From Nocardioides daejeonensis (GTDB taxonomy: Bacteria; Actinomycetota; Actinomycetes; Propionibacteriales; Nocardioidaceae), in the NCBI RefSeq assembly GCF_003194585.1, contig NZ_QHKZ01000004.1:434001-498000 (forward strand): 64,000 nucleotides of DNA, read 5' to 3'. Shown here piece by piece: positions 1 through 6,990 of the stretch. The notes under the pieces were generated by a model. The model had not been told where the DNA came from and ran no database searches. It saw only the letters and a list, made by a program, of their open reading frames with translations. Position numbers and translations under genes: made by a program. Each line of letters begins with the position of its first letter. Within the stretch, counting starts at the first letter, position 1.

Positions 1-575
1 GTCAGGAGCCGGTCGACCATCTCCGCCCGTGGTGGGCTCGGGGCTGGTTGGTCGGTGCGCGGGAGCAGCGCCCGGCGCTGCGTCGCCGAGCAGACGCCGA
101 GCCGCCACGCGGAGTCCTCGGCGTGCACGGCGGCGAGTACCCGCTGCTCGACCACCTCGCCCTCCACCAGGGTGGCGATCTCCTCGGTCCGACGGGCGAC
201 CTCGGCCAAGCCGGAGCCGAGTACGACGACGCCGAGGTCGGCGGTGCCTGCCAGCAGGTCGACGGTGTGCACCCAGCGGGGCTCCGCCGCGCGACGAGCC
301 GCCTCCGGGGCAGCGCCCGGTGCGCAGCGCATCAACAGCAGGGTGGCGTCCAGGTGGGGGGAGAGCCGCGCAGCCGAGGGACGGACCACGAACCAGGCCA
401 GTCGCTCCTCATGCAGCCGCCGCCACCGTCGGGCCACCGTCGCGGCGTCGATGTCGAGCACCGAGGCGATCGTCGTCCAGGGCGCACGGGGGTTGATCTG
501 GAGTGCGTCGAGCAGCGCCAGATCGATCTCTGGAAGCAGCCCTGGTTGACGGATCTCCTCATTCCGCTGCGTCAT
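1..575 (-). CDS. Lrp/AsnC-family transcriptional regulator (partial, C-terminus off the window)
   Basis: The frame runs from an ATG at 575 to the left edge, so only about 191 N-terminal codons are present. Residues about 15-60 (LALLDALQINPRAPW, then DIDAATVARRWRRLHEE) form the winged HTH typical of Lrp/AsnC proteins. The following alpha/beta stretch, with VHTVDLLAGTADLGVVV, fits the family's effector/oligomerisation domain. Actinobacterial members often carry two such HTH-sensor units in about 330 residues, which would explain why the frame is still open. A TAACAC box lies 7 nt upstream with no Shine-Dalgarno, so a leaderless start is likely. It is divergent from the peptidase gene at 664. 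The effector is unknown. Confidence 0.85.
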   Translation of the reverse strand, partial: MTQRNEEIRQPGLLPEIDLALLDALQINPRAPWTTIASVLDIDAATVARRWRRLHEERLAWFVVRPSAARLSPHLDATLLLMRCAPGAAPEAARRAAEPRWVHTVDLLAGTADLGVVVLGSGLAEVARRTEEIATLVEGEVVEQRVLAAVHAEDSAWRLGVCSATQRRALLPRTDQPAPSPPRAEMVDRLL

Positions 576-582
576 GAGGCCA

Positions 583-588
583 GTGTTA
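583..588 (-). promoter_or_regulatory. -10 box (TAACAC) of the Lrp-like gene
   Basis: The box sits 7 nt before the ATG at 575, the same spacing as at about ten other starts here; it implies a leaderless transcript. Confidence 0.4.
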
Positions 589-650
589 CGCAGATCAGGT
601 CGACCTGGTGCCGCTTCTCGGCGCCTCGGCCCGGAGAGGCGACCGCGACC

Positions 651-656
651 TACTGT
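651..656 (+). promoter_or_regulatory. -10 box (TACTGT) of the M28-like peptidase gene
   Basis: TACTGT ends 7 nt before the GTG at 664. There is no Shine-Dalgarno, which supports this GTG rather than the upstream ATG at 574 as the start. Confidence 0.45.
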
Positions 657-663
657 CGTTGCC

Positions 664-2109
664 GTGAGCACTGAGGACGTGGCGCAGGCCGAGCAGGTGA
701 TGGAGACCATCGAGGAGCTGGTCTCCATGGCGCCGCGGGCGACCGGCACGCCCGGCGGCGAGCGCGCGGCGGCGTACGTCTCCGAGCGGTTCCAGCGCGC
801 GGGCCTCGACAAGGTCTGGGTCGAGGAGACCGACTCCTTCGCCTGGGAGCCGAGCCTGGCGGAGCTTCGCGTCGGCGGGGAGCAGGTGGCGTGTGCACCG
901 ATCCGGCACAGTGCCCTCCCCGGTCACGAGGTCACCGGCCCGCTCGGCACCGGGCCGGACGGGATCGACGCCGAGGTCGTCGACATCGGCGCGGGCCGGG
1001 TCCGCGACCACGAGGTGGCCGGGCGGATCGTGCTCTTCGACCTGACCTTCGACATGTCGCTGTGGGCGATGCTGCCGCTCAGCGAGTACATCCACGACCC
1101 GGCGCGCACGATGCTCAACCGTGACGCGCTCGGCTCCCGCAATCCCTACATCACCTCCCTCACCCGCACGATGAGCGAGGCGGCGGCCGCCGGTGCCCGC
1201 GGTGTGATCGGCGTGCTGCGCGACTACCCCGAGTCGCTCAGCTACCACAACGAGTACTACCGACGGACGCTGCTGACGTTGCCCGGCGTCTGGATCACCC
1301 GCGCGACAGGCGAGGCGCTGAGACGGACGCTGCGCGAAGGCACTCGCGCCACGCTGCGCCTGGTGGCCGAACGACGCCGGGTCATCGCCCGGACCGTCGT
1401 CGGGATCCTCGAGGGACCCACCGCGGAGACGATCATGGTGCAGTCGCACCACGACTCGATCGGGGCCGGCGCGGTCGAGGACGCCAGTGGCACGGCGGAG
1501 GTCATCGCCCTGGCCGAGTACGCCGCCGCCCGAGCCCGCGCCGGAGAGCCCTGGCAGAAGACGCTGATGTTCGTCACCTTCGACAGCCACTTCACCGGCT
1601 ACCAGGCGCACCGCGACTTCGCCCGGCGCTACACGATCGACCCCGAGAGCCCCTACCGGCTGGCACTCAACCTGACCGTCGAACACGTCGGCCTGCGGGC
1701 CCGCGCCGGAGCGGACGGCGGGTTCGAGACGCTGGACCACAGTGAGCCACGGGCCTTCTTCGAGAACGTCTCGCCGGCCATGAAGCTGGCGTTGATCCGC
1801 GCCGTACGCCGCCATGGACTCGGCGCCACCTCGCTGCTCAACGCCAGCCTGCTCGAGTTCACGCTCGACGGCATGCCGACCGATGCCTCCTTCACGTTCG
1901 CCGCCGGCGTACCGACCATCAGCCTGGTCTCCGGGCCCCTGTACCTCTACGACGATGCCGACACCCTCGACAAGATCGACGTCGATCAGCTGGTGCCGGT
2001 GGCCAACGCGTTCGCCGACCTGATGGTCGCCGCGGATGCGCGTCCGCCCGGTCGCCTCGGCCTCATCCCACGCCGGCTACGTCGCCACCTGCCACGAGGT
2101 CGCTGGTGA
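664..2109 (+). CDS. M28-family (Zn aminopeptidase-like) protein with altered active site
   Basis: A 481-residue protein with a PA-like insert (residues about 90-240) followed by the M28 core. The zinc-binding HxD-type motif SHHDS lies at residues 261-265 and the bridging-Asp region VEDASGTAE at about 271-279. In M28 enzymes a Glu-Glu pair follows in a FxxFxxEExGLxGS context; here the matching stretch reads FVTFDSHFTGYQ, with Ser308-His309 where the Glu pair is expected. The protein may therefore be a divergent or non-peptidase member. No signal peptide is visible from the chosen GTG start, which follows a -10 box. Its stop overlaps the next start (GTGA), so it probably forms an operon with the alpha/beta hydrolase. 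Confidence 0.8.
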   Translation: MSTEDVAQAEQVMETIEELVSMAPRATGTPGGERAAAYVSERFQRAGLDKVWVEETDSFAWEPSLAELRVGGEQVACAPIRHSALPGHEVTGPLGTGPDGIDAEVVDIGAGRVRDHEVAGRIVLFDLTFDMSLWAMLPLSEYIHDPARTMLNRDALGSRNPYITSLTRTMSEAAAAGARGVIGVLRDYPESLSYHNEYYRRTLLTLPGVWITRATGEALRRTLREGTRATLRLVAERRRVIARTVVGILEGPTAETIMVQSHHDSIGAGAVEDASGTAEVIALAEYAAARARAGEPWQKTLMFVTFDSHFTGYQAHRDFARRYTIDPESPYRLALNLTVEHVGLRARAGADGGFETLDHSEPRAFFENVSPAMKLALIRAVRRHGLGATSLLNASLLEFTLDGMPTDASFTFAAGVPTISLVSGPLYLYDDADTLDKIDVDQLVPVANAFADLMVAADARPPGRLGLIPRRLRRHLPRGRW

Positions 2110-3200
2110 GTCCGGTGGCGCGGGTGGTCGGCCGCGAGCCAGCGCGCGGCCGGGCCGCACTCGCCGCTGCCGGTGAGTCGTGGCGGGTCAGGTACGCGTC
2201 GACGTCGGTGACCGGAGCGCCCACGGTGGTCACCGGACTGGTCCACCTGCCCGCGGGGGAGCCGTCCGCACGGGGCTGGCCGGTGGTGACCTACGGGCAC
2301 ATGACCACCGGGGGCAGCGATCGTTCCGCACCCAGCGGCGCCACGGACGGTCATCCGGAGCTACGCCGGATGACCCAGGGAGACCACTTCGTCTCGCACC
2401 TGCTGCGCGCCGGGATCGCGGTGCTCCAGCCGGACTACGAGGGCCTCGGGAGTCCCGGACCGCATCCCTACCTGATCGGCCCGGCCCTGGCGACCTCGGT
2501 GCGCGACCTGCTGGTGGCGGCCCGCGCGGACGACTCCCGGCTGAGCGACCAGTGGGTCGCGGCCGGACACTCCGAGGGCGCGGTCGCGGCACTCTTCGCC
2601 GCTGCCGACGGTGCACCCGAAGGCGTCACGCTCCGCGGCTGTGCGGCGTTCACCCCCGTCACCCGGATGGACCAGACCATCGGTGCCTCGCTCCTTTCGC
2701 CGGTGGTGCCGCCGGGCTTCGGTGTGGTGCCGGCGTTGATCGCGCTGATGATCAGCGGCGCCGGGACCGTCGATCCCGTCATGGCAGAGCTGATCGCCGG
2801 AGACGGACTGAGCGAGCGCGCACGTGAGCTCTGGCCGCAGTTGGAGGAGCTGACGCTGACCGAGCTCGCGGGGCGAGGCTCCTGGGGAGGCCTGGCACCT
2901 GCCCGCATCGGCGGCGTACGCCGTCATGAGCTACGGGCGCGTCTCCTCGCCTCGCTCCGCGCCGGAGACGTCGCCCACCTGAGACTGCCTGCCGGACTGC
3001 CCCTCCGGCTCGACGCTGCGTTGTTCGACGAGGTGGCGCCGTACTGGCTGACCCGGGGACTGATCGACCGCTACCGAGCCGCCGGCGTGCGAGTGGAGGC
3101 ACACTGGTGGCGGAGCAGTCATTCCGGTGCCCTCACCCCACGCCACGCCCCCGAACCGGCGGCTCGCTGGGTGGCGCGGCTCTTCCAGGGGCGGGGGTAG
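2106..3200 (+). CDS. alpha/beta hydrolase (secretory-lipase-like, LIP family fold)
   Basis: A 364-residue protein translationally coupled by GTGA overlap to the M28-like gene. It has the order of lipase/esterase folds: YGHMTTGG (oxyanion region), YEGLGSPG, and the nucleophile elbow GHSEG with Ser156. The C-terminal SHSGAL segment could supply the catalytic His. The arrangement resembles the secretory lipase (LIP) family, but there is no export signal, so it is probably cytoplasmic. The substrate is unknown; pairing with an M28-like protein suggests joint turnover of an amide or ester compound, which is inference. Confidence 0.8.
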   Translation: MSPVARVVGREPARGRAALAAAGESWRVRYASTSVTGAPTVVTGLVHLPAGEPSARGWPVVTYGHMTTGGSDRSAPSGATDGHPELRRMTQGDHFVSHLLRAGIAVLQPDYEGLGSPGPHPYLIGPALATSVRDLLVAARADDSRLSDQWVAAGHSEGAVAALFAAADGAPEGVTLRGCAAFTPVTRMDQTIGASLLSPVVPPGFGVVPALIALMISGAGTVDPVMAELIAGDGLSERARELWPQLEELTLTELAGRGSWGGLAPARIGGVRRHELRARLLASLRAGDVAHLRLPAGLPLRLDAALFDEVAPYWLTRGLIDRYRAAGVRVEAHWWRSSHSGALTPRHAPEPAARWVARLFQGRG

Positions 3201-3210
3201 CCCGAGTGGC

Positions 3211-3420
3211 TCAGCCGGACCGACGCCGGAGCCGTCCGAGCAGACGACTGAGCAGCCCCGGCCCGGTGCGTGGCGTCGGCTTGCCGATCCAGTCGATATC
3301 CTCGCCGATCGTGATCCCGTCCTTGCTGTTCGCCGTGACCGGGTAGCGCAGCGTGTTGCCGTCCAGACGGACGGCGCGGACCTGACGGTAGAGATCGCTC
3401 CCGAAGGGTTTCCTCTGCAT
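3211..3420 (-). CDS. small basic hypothetical protein
   Basis: A 69-residue protein. The start at 3420 is chosen because GAGGAG lies just upstream; the frame could extend to 3483. The sequence has an N-terminal RQVRAVRLDGNTLRYPV strand-like stretch, then GITIGEDIDWIGKP, and ends in a strongly basic tail (LLSRLLGRLRRRSG). I do not recognise the family. It is convergent with the hydrolase gene, only 10 nt away, and lies in the same direction as the YdcF-like gene upstream. Confidence 0.55.
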   Translation of the reverse strand: MQRKPFGSDLYRQVRAVRLDGNTLRYPVTANSKDGITIGEDIDWIGKPTPRTGPGLLSRLLGRLRRRSG

Positions 3421-3495
3421 GGGCGCTCCTCGGACTCGCGGGGATCGGACCACCAGTAGACGACGTGACGGCGGTTCCGGCAAGGGGAGGCTGGT

Positions 3496-4521
3496 TCACG
3501 AGCGCACGGACACGATCAGCAGGCCCACCACCATGAGCGTCCATGCGCTGAGCAGCCCGACGTTGAGCCACAGGTGGATCCGCATCACTGCCATGAACTC
3601 CCGCAGAAAGGCGCTGGGAACGTAGTAGGCCGCCGTACGTGCGCCACTCACCCGGGCGTTCATCCCGAGCTCGCGGGTCAGCAAGGCTGCGCGGAAGACG
3701 TGGTAGCTGTTCGTCACCACCATCGTGGGCGCGTCGGGATCGTCCATGAGTGCGCGGCTGAAGAGCAGGTTCTGCTCCGTGGTGCGGGCCCGATCCTCCA
3801 CGAGGATCCGCTCCTCCGGGATGCCGTGGTCGCGGAGATAGTCCGCCATCGCGACGGCCTCGGAGACGTCCTCGTCAGGCCCCTGCCCACCGCTCGGGAT
3901 GATCGCGGGGGCGGGTTCGAGCCGTGAGCTCACGGCGATCGCCCGGTCGAGCCGGGCAGCAAGCAGGGGCGGCACCCGGGCACCGATCAGGCCTGAGCCC
4001 AGCACCACGACGTACCGGGGCCGGAAGCTCTGCGGAACTCTGCGGTAGAGCACAGCGGCGACCAGGAAGACGAAGAAGCAGAAGCCCAGGTAGCCGACAT
4101 AGCCGACGACGAGCATGAAGGCGCCCACCGCGAGGAGGCCACGGGTGGAGGGCGAGGCGGCGATCCGGTCGTTGAGGCTGAGCAGGACGGGCAGAGCGAG
4201 CAGGCCGAGGCCGGTGAGCAGCGAGAGCAGGTTGCCCAGCGACCGTCGCTCCCGCCGCAGCATGGTGATGCCGTTCCACAGCAGGAAGAGAGTGAGCAAC
4301 GGATAGCCGATCCCGGTGGCCAGGGCCAGCACGATGACCACGAGGACCAGGGCGACCCCGCGCCCGTGCTCGGCATCGTGGAGCAGCCAGGCCAGGAGTA
4401 CGCCGTCGATCCCCAGCACGAGGGCGACGACGTTGCCGAGACGGCGGCGCTCTCGCAGGAATCCGATCACGCCACCCAGCAGGCACAGCACTCCGGCGGC
4501 AAGGATCCATGTGGTCGGCAC
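3496..4521 (-). CDS. YdcF-like (DUF218) multi-pass membrane protein
   Basis: About 341 residues. The N-terminal half has about six hydrophobic segments; the C-terminal half carries the DUF218/YdcF domain: YVVVLGSGL at its start, PSGGQGPDEDVSEA, then ILVEDRARTTEQNLLFS and TNSYHVFRAALL. A last hydrophobic helix (WTLMVVGLLIVSV) ends the protein. DUF218 proteins such as E. coli ElyC/SanA act in envelope or polysaccharide biology; the actual reaction is not settled. The GTG at 4521 is the only start that avoids running into the divergent TlpA-like gene, but it lacks a Shine-Dalgarno and an obvious -10 box, so the start is uncertain. Confidence 0.75.
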   Translation of the reverse strand: MPTTWILAAGVLCLLGGVIGFLRERRRLGNVVALVLGIDGVLLAWLLHDAEHGRGVALVLVVIVLALATGIGYPLLTLFLLWNGITMLRRERRSLGNLLSLLTGLGLLALPVLLSLNDRIAASPSTRGLLAVGAFMLVVGYVGYLGFCFFVFLVAAVLYRRVPQSFRPRYVVVLGSGLIGARVPPLLAARLDRAIAVSSRLEPAPAIIPSGGQGPDEDVSEAVAMADYLRDHGIPEERILVEDRARTTEQNLLFSRALMDDPDAPTMVVTNSYHVFRAALLTRELGMNARVSGARTAAYYVPSAFLREFMAVMRIHLWLNVGLLSAWTLMVVGLLIVSVRS

Positions 4522-4606
4522 GGGAGCATCGAACCACGGGTACGCCGCCCAGGAGGGACGCCGGATACTCTCACCCGGGTAGTGCGGCGGTGGGCAGGAG
4601 TGCGTG

Positions 4607-5215
4607 ATGGACGAGACCGAGCAGCTGCGGGCCGCGCTCGCCCGCCGCGCTTCTCGGCAGCGACTCTGGGCAGCCGCGACCGTGATCGTCGTCGTGCTCG
4701 TCGGCCTGCTCCTGGTCGGCAAGCTGAAGCCGGGCTCCTCGTTGTTGAACGGTGTGGCGAAGGACGACGAGATCACCCTCGGCTGGGCCAAGGTAGGGGG
4801 TGCGGTGCCGGCCGACCTGCTGGCTGCTGCCGCGCCGGTCAACGGTGCGGTGCCGGCGGAGCTGCCCCGCGTCGTACTCCTCAACTTCTGGGCCAGCTAC
4901 TGCGGGCCCTGCCGTGAGGAGATGCCGATGCTCCAACGCCTGGCGGACGATCCGGACGTCGACGTCCCGGTGCTCGGGGTCTCCTTCGACCAGGACCTCG
5001 CCTGGGCGCGTGAGTTCCAGTCGTCGCTGGATGTGCGGTTCCCGAACGCCAACGACCCGGGGCAATACGTCGCCGAGCGCCTGGAGAAGGTCTATCCGGT
5101 GCGTGCCCTGCCCGCCACGCTGCTGGTCGTCGACGGTGAGGCACGGTGGATCCACCTCGGCGCGTTCAAGCAGTACCGGTCGCTGCGGCAGGACGTGCTC
5201 GACCGGATCGGGTAG
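4607..5215 (+). CDS. TlpA-like membrane-anchored thioredoxin
   Basis: 202 residues. A single N-terminal membrane anchor (about 20-40) is followed by a thioredoxin fold with LLNFWASYCGPC; the redox Cys pair is Cys99 and Cys102. The cis-Pro loop is RALPATLLV. Such TlpA/ResA-type proteins act outside the membrane in disulfide reduction, often for cytochrome c or copper-protein maturation. GCAGGAG at 4594-4600 favours the ATG at 4607 over the GTG at 4604. The stop touches the stop of the convergent gene at 5216. Confidence 0.85.
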   Translation: MDETEQLRAALARRASRQRLWAAATVIVVVLVGLLLVGKLKPGSSLLNGVAKDDEITLGWAKVGGAVPADLLAAAAPVNGAVPAELPRVVLLNFWASYCGPCREEMPMLQRLADDPDVDVPVLGVSFDQDLAWAREFQSSLDVRFPNANDPGQYVAERLEKVYPVRALPATLLVVDGEARWIHLGAFKQYRSLRQDVLDRIG

Positions 5216-5797
5216 TCAGCGGGGTCGGCCAGCCGGCTCGATGCTGAACCCGAGCGCACCTGCGGAGGTGTAGGTGCGGTCGTCGACCTCGTAGTCGAGC
5301 TTGACCTGCGACCACTCGGCGGCGATGGGATGGACCAGTCGGAAGCGCAGCATCAGCGTGCCGGTCGTGCGCGGGGGCAGCACCGCGCCGGGGATGCTCT
5401 GGCCGGCCTCCCAACGGTTCCGGCTGAAACGATCGTCGAGGAGACTGATGCCGATCTGTCCGCCTGGGTAGCCGCCGTCCGGCAGTTGCACCAAGAGCCG
5501 TGTCTCGGCGAGGAAGGCATGGAGCGGATCCGCATCTCCGAGGGCACGCACCGCCGTCAGCCGCGCGGGCTTGTCGGATGAGTTGTCGATGCGAACCAGT
5601 CCGTAGACGGCATCCGAATGGGACGTGACCGGCTCGGTGAGACCGGCAGCGACGCCCGCGGCAGCCCCTGTCCACGGCTCATGAAACTGCACCGGCCCCC
5701 GTGTCGGGCTGCTGAGGTGGATCAGCCAGGCGCCGAGAAGGACGAGCGCCAGGGCCGCGACGGTGGCCACTCGCAGAGTGCGCAGTTCACGAGGCAT
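5216..5797 (-). CDS. hypothetical membrane-anchored secreted protein
   Basis: 193 residues with an N-terminal signal anchor (VATVAALALVLLGAWLIHL). The rest looks like a single beta-sandwich (VYGLVRIDNSSDKPARLTAV, then LPPRTTGTLMLRFRLVHP), a pattern of secreted immunoglobulin-like accessory domains. I do not recognise the family. GGTGAGG precedes the ATG; a TACGGT box is also 5 nt upstream. Convergent and directly adjacent to the TlpA-like gene, and in the same direction as cueP 50 nt upstream, so it could be co-transcribed with cueP. Confidence 0.6.
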   Translation of the reverse strand: MPRELRTLRVATVAALALVLLGAWLIHLSSPTRGPVQFHEPWTGAAAGVAAGLTEPVTSHSDAVYGLVRIDNSSDKPARLTAVRALGDADPLHAFLAETRLLVQLPDGGYPGGQIGISLLDDRFSRNRWEAGQSIPGAVLPPRTTGTLMLRFRLVHPIAAEWSQVKLDYEVDDRTYTSAGALGFSIEPAGRPR

Positions 5798-5847
5798 GCC
5801 TCACCGTAGCGACGGGGGTGCCGTGCCGGGCGTACTTAGGCGAAGGC

Positions 5848-6474
5848 TCAGGCCAGCTGCAGCGTGGTGAGACAGGTAGGGGAGCCGTCGTGTGTCGAGA
5901 AGGGCGCGCTGCCCGTCCTGTCGTCGTGCCGCACCGTCACCTGGCCGGTGACGCCGCGCGGCAACCACAGGCCGACGAAGCCGTTGTCGAAGGTGCGTCG
6001 CTCGGCCTCGAGAAGGGTGGTGCCGTCGTCCGAAGTCACCTCCACCTCGACGTCGCGCGCCCCGAGCTCGCCGCGGCAGGAGGTGAGTGCGTGATCGGTG
6101 CAGGGGTGGGTTTGGGCGAGGTACGGCGCCACCGACAGGTAGAAGCGGTCCCCGGGTAGCGGCAGCGTCACCTCCTCGGTGCCCTCGGCAAGGACGACGG
6201 CGTCGGAGCGGACCGAGGCCAGGAGCCGCTCCGGCCGCTCCGCCACGGGCATCCGGTCGAGGGCGTTGACGATCTGGGTGCTGTCCAGGCGCTCGAGCCC
6301 GTGTCGGGCGAGGAGGCCCTGCTGCGCCGACTCGTCGGCCGCAGACGCGTCGGCGGACCGGACCTCGGAGCTGGGGGCGGAGGCGTCCTCGCGCTCGGAG
6401 GCGTCGTCGGCGGCACAGCCCGCCAGGAATGCGATCGCGGCTGCCAGGCCGACGAGAGTCCGTGTTCGCTTCAC
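5848..6474 (-). CDS. cueP: CueP-family copper-binding lipoprotein
   Basis: 208 residues. The lipobox FLAGC near residue 20 marks a lipoprotein. After a low-complexity linker, the CueP domain is recognisable: CTDHALTSCRGELG, then GFVGLWLPRGVTGQVTV, and the closing SPTCLTTLQL. The three domain cysteines correspond to those of Salmonella CueP, which binds copper in the periplasm and delivers it to partner proteins. In actinobacteria it would act on the outer face of the membrane. The GTG at 6474 follows GGGAGGGGGC. No copper exporter or CsoR lies next to it; the TlpA-like thioredoxin is 0.6 kb away. A 30-nt palindrome lies 67 nt upstream. Confidence 0.85.
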   Translation of the reverse strand: MKRTRTLVGLAAAIAFLAGCAADDASEREDASAPSSEVRSADASAADESAQQGLLARHGLERLDSTQIVNALDRMPVAERPERLLASVRSDAVVLAEGTEEVTLPLPGDRFYLSVAPYLAQTHPCTDHALTSCRGELGARDVEVEVTSDDGTTLLEAERRTFDNGFVGLWLPRGVTGQVTVRHDDRTGSAPFSTHDGSPTCLTTLQLA

Positions 6475-6541
6475 GCCCCCTCCCAACGAACGAGCCGACG
6501 GGAAGGTGCCTGAGCCGGTGCAGCGAGCGAGGGGAGGCAAA

Positions 6542-6571
6542 TCTCCCATCTGGTCTAGACCAGATGGGAGA
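6542..6571. promoter_or_regulatory. 30-nt perfect palindrome, DasR/NagR-like operator
   Basis: The two 15-nt arms are exact reverse complements around CTAG at 6555-6558. The core TGGTCTAGACCA is identical to the consensus half-site pair of the GntR/HutC regulators DasR and NagR. It sits between the divergent cueP and 6706 genes. A hairpin or terminator role cannot be excluded, but no T-tract follows. Confidence 0.6.
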
Positions 6572-6705
6572 GGCCGTAATGGATGGCACGCCACGACGTC
6601 CATCAGTGCCGGGGCGGGGTGGTACCAGCGGCCGGTCGGGTCCTTCAACGGGGGTGGACCCGACCGCACCCCCGCCCCCGGCAATGACCTGAGGAGGCAA
6701 GCGGG

Positions 6706-6987
6706 ATGGGCGAGTGGGAGCGGCTCTTCGAGGCGCTGGTGCGTCACGAGGCGGAGGCGCTCGGTGAGCCTCATGTGGTGGTCTGCCAGGACGTCGAGAC
6801 CGGGCGCACCACCCACCACGGTCCCTACCCGGATGCCCTCGCTGCGTTGAGCGCAGCGGGAGAACGCGAGACAGCTGCCCGTGAGCTGGGGGACAATGCG
6901 GAGGTCGTGTGCCGGGTCGCGCGGCTCTGGGCGCCACAACCCGGCAACGCGACGCTGACCCGGCCGCAGGATCGAACGGAGGGCTGA
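6706..6987 (+). CDS. hypothetical protein upstream of the sigma factor
   Basis: 93 residues, family not recognised. It reads as a small soluble alpha/beta protein: an amphipathic helix (WERLFEALVRHEAEAL), a strand (PHVVVCQDVETGR), a second helix rich in Ala and Glu, and a strand (AEVVCRVARLW). GAGGAGG lies 9-15 nt upstream of the ATG. It ends 3 nt before the GTG of the sigma factor gene, so the two are probably co-transcribed. The palindrome at 6542-6571 lies in its promoter region. Confidence 0.65.
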   Translation: MGEWERLFEALVRHEAEALGEPHVVVCQDVETGRTTHHGPYPDALAALSAAGERETAARELGDNAEVVCRVARLWAPQPGNATLTRPQDRTEG

Positions 6988-6990
6988 GAG

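Noticed and set aside
595..1815. 406-codon minus-strand frame opposite the M28-like gene
   Set aside because: No motif, and composition typical of an antisense shadow; the M28 motifs are on the plus strand.
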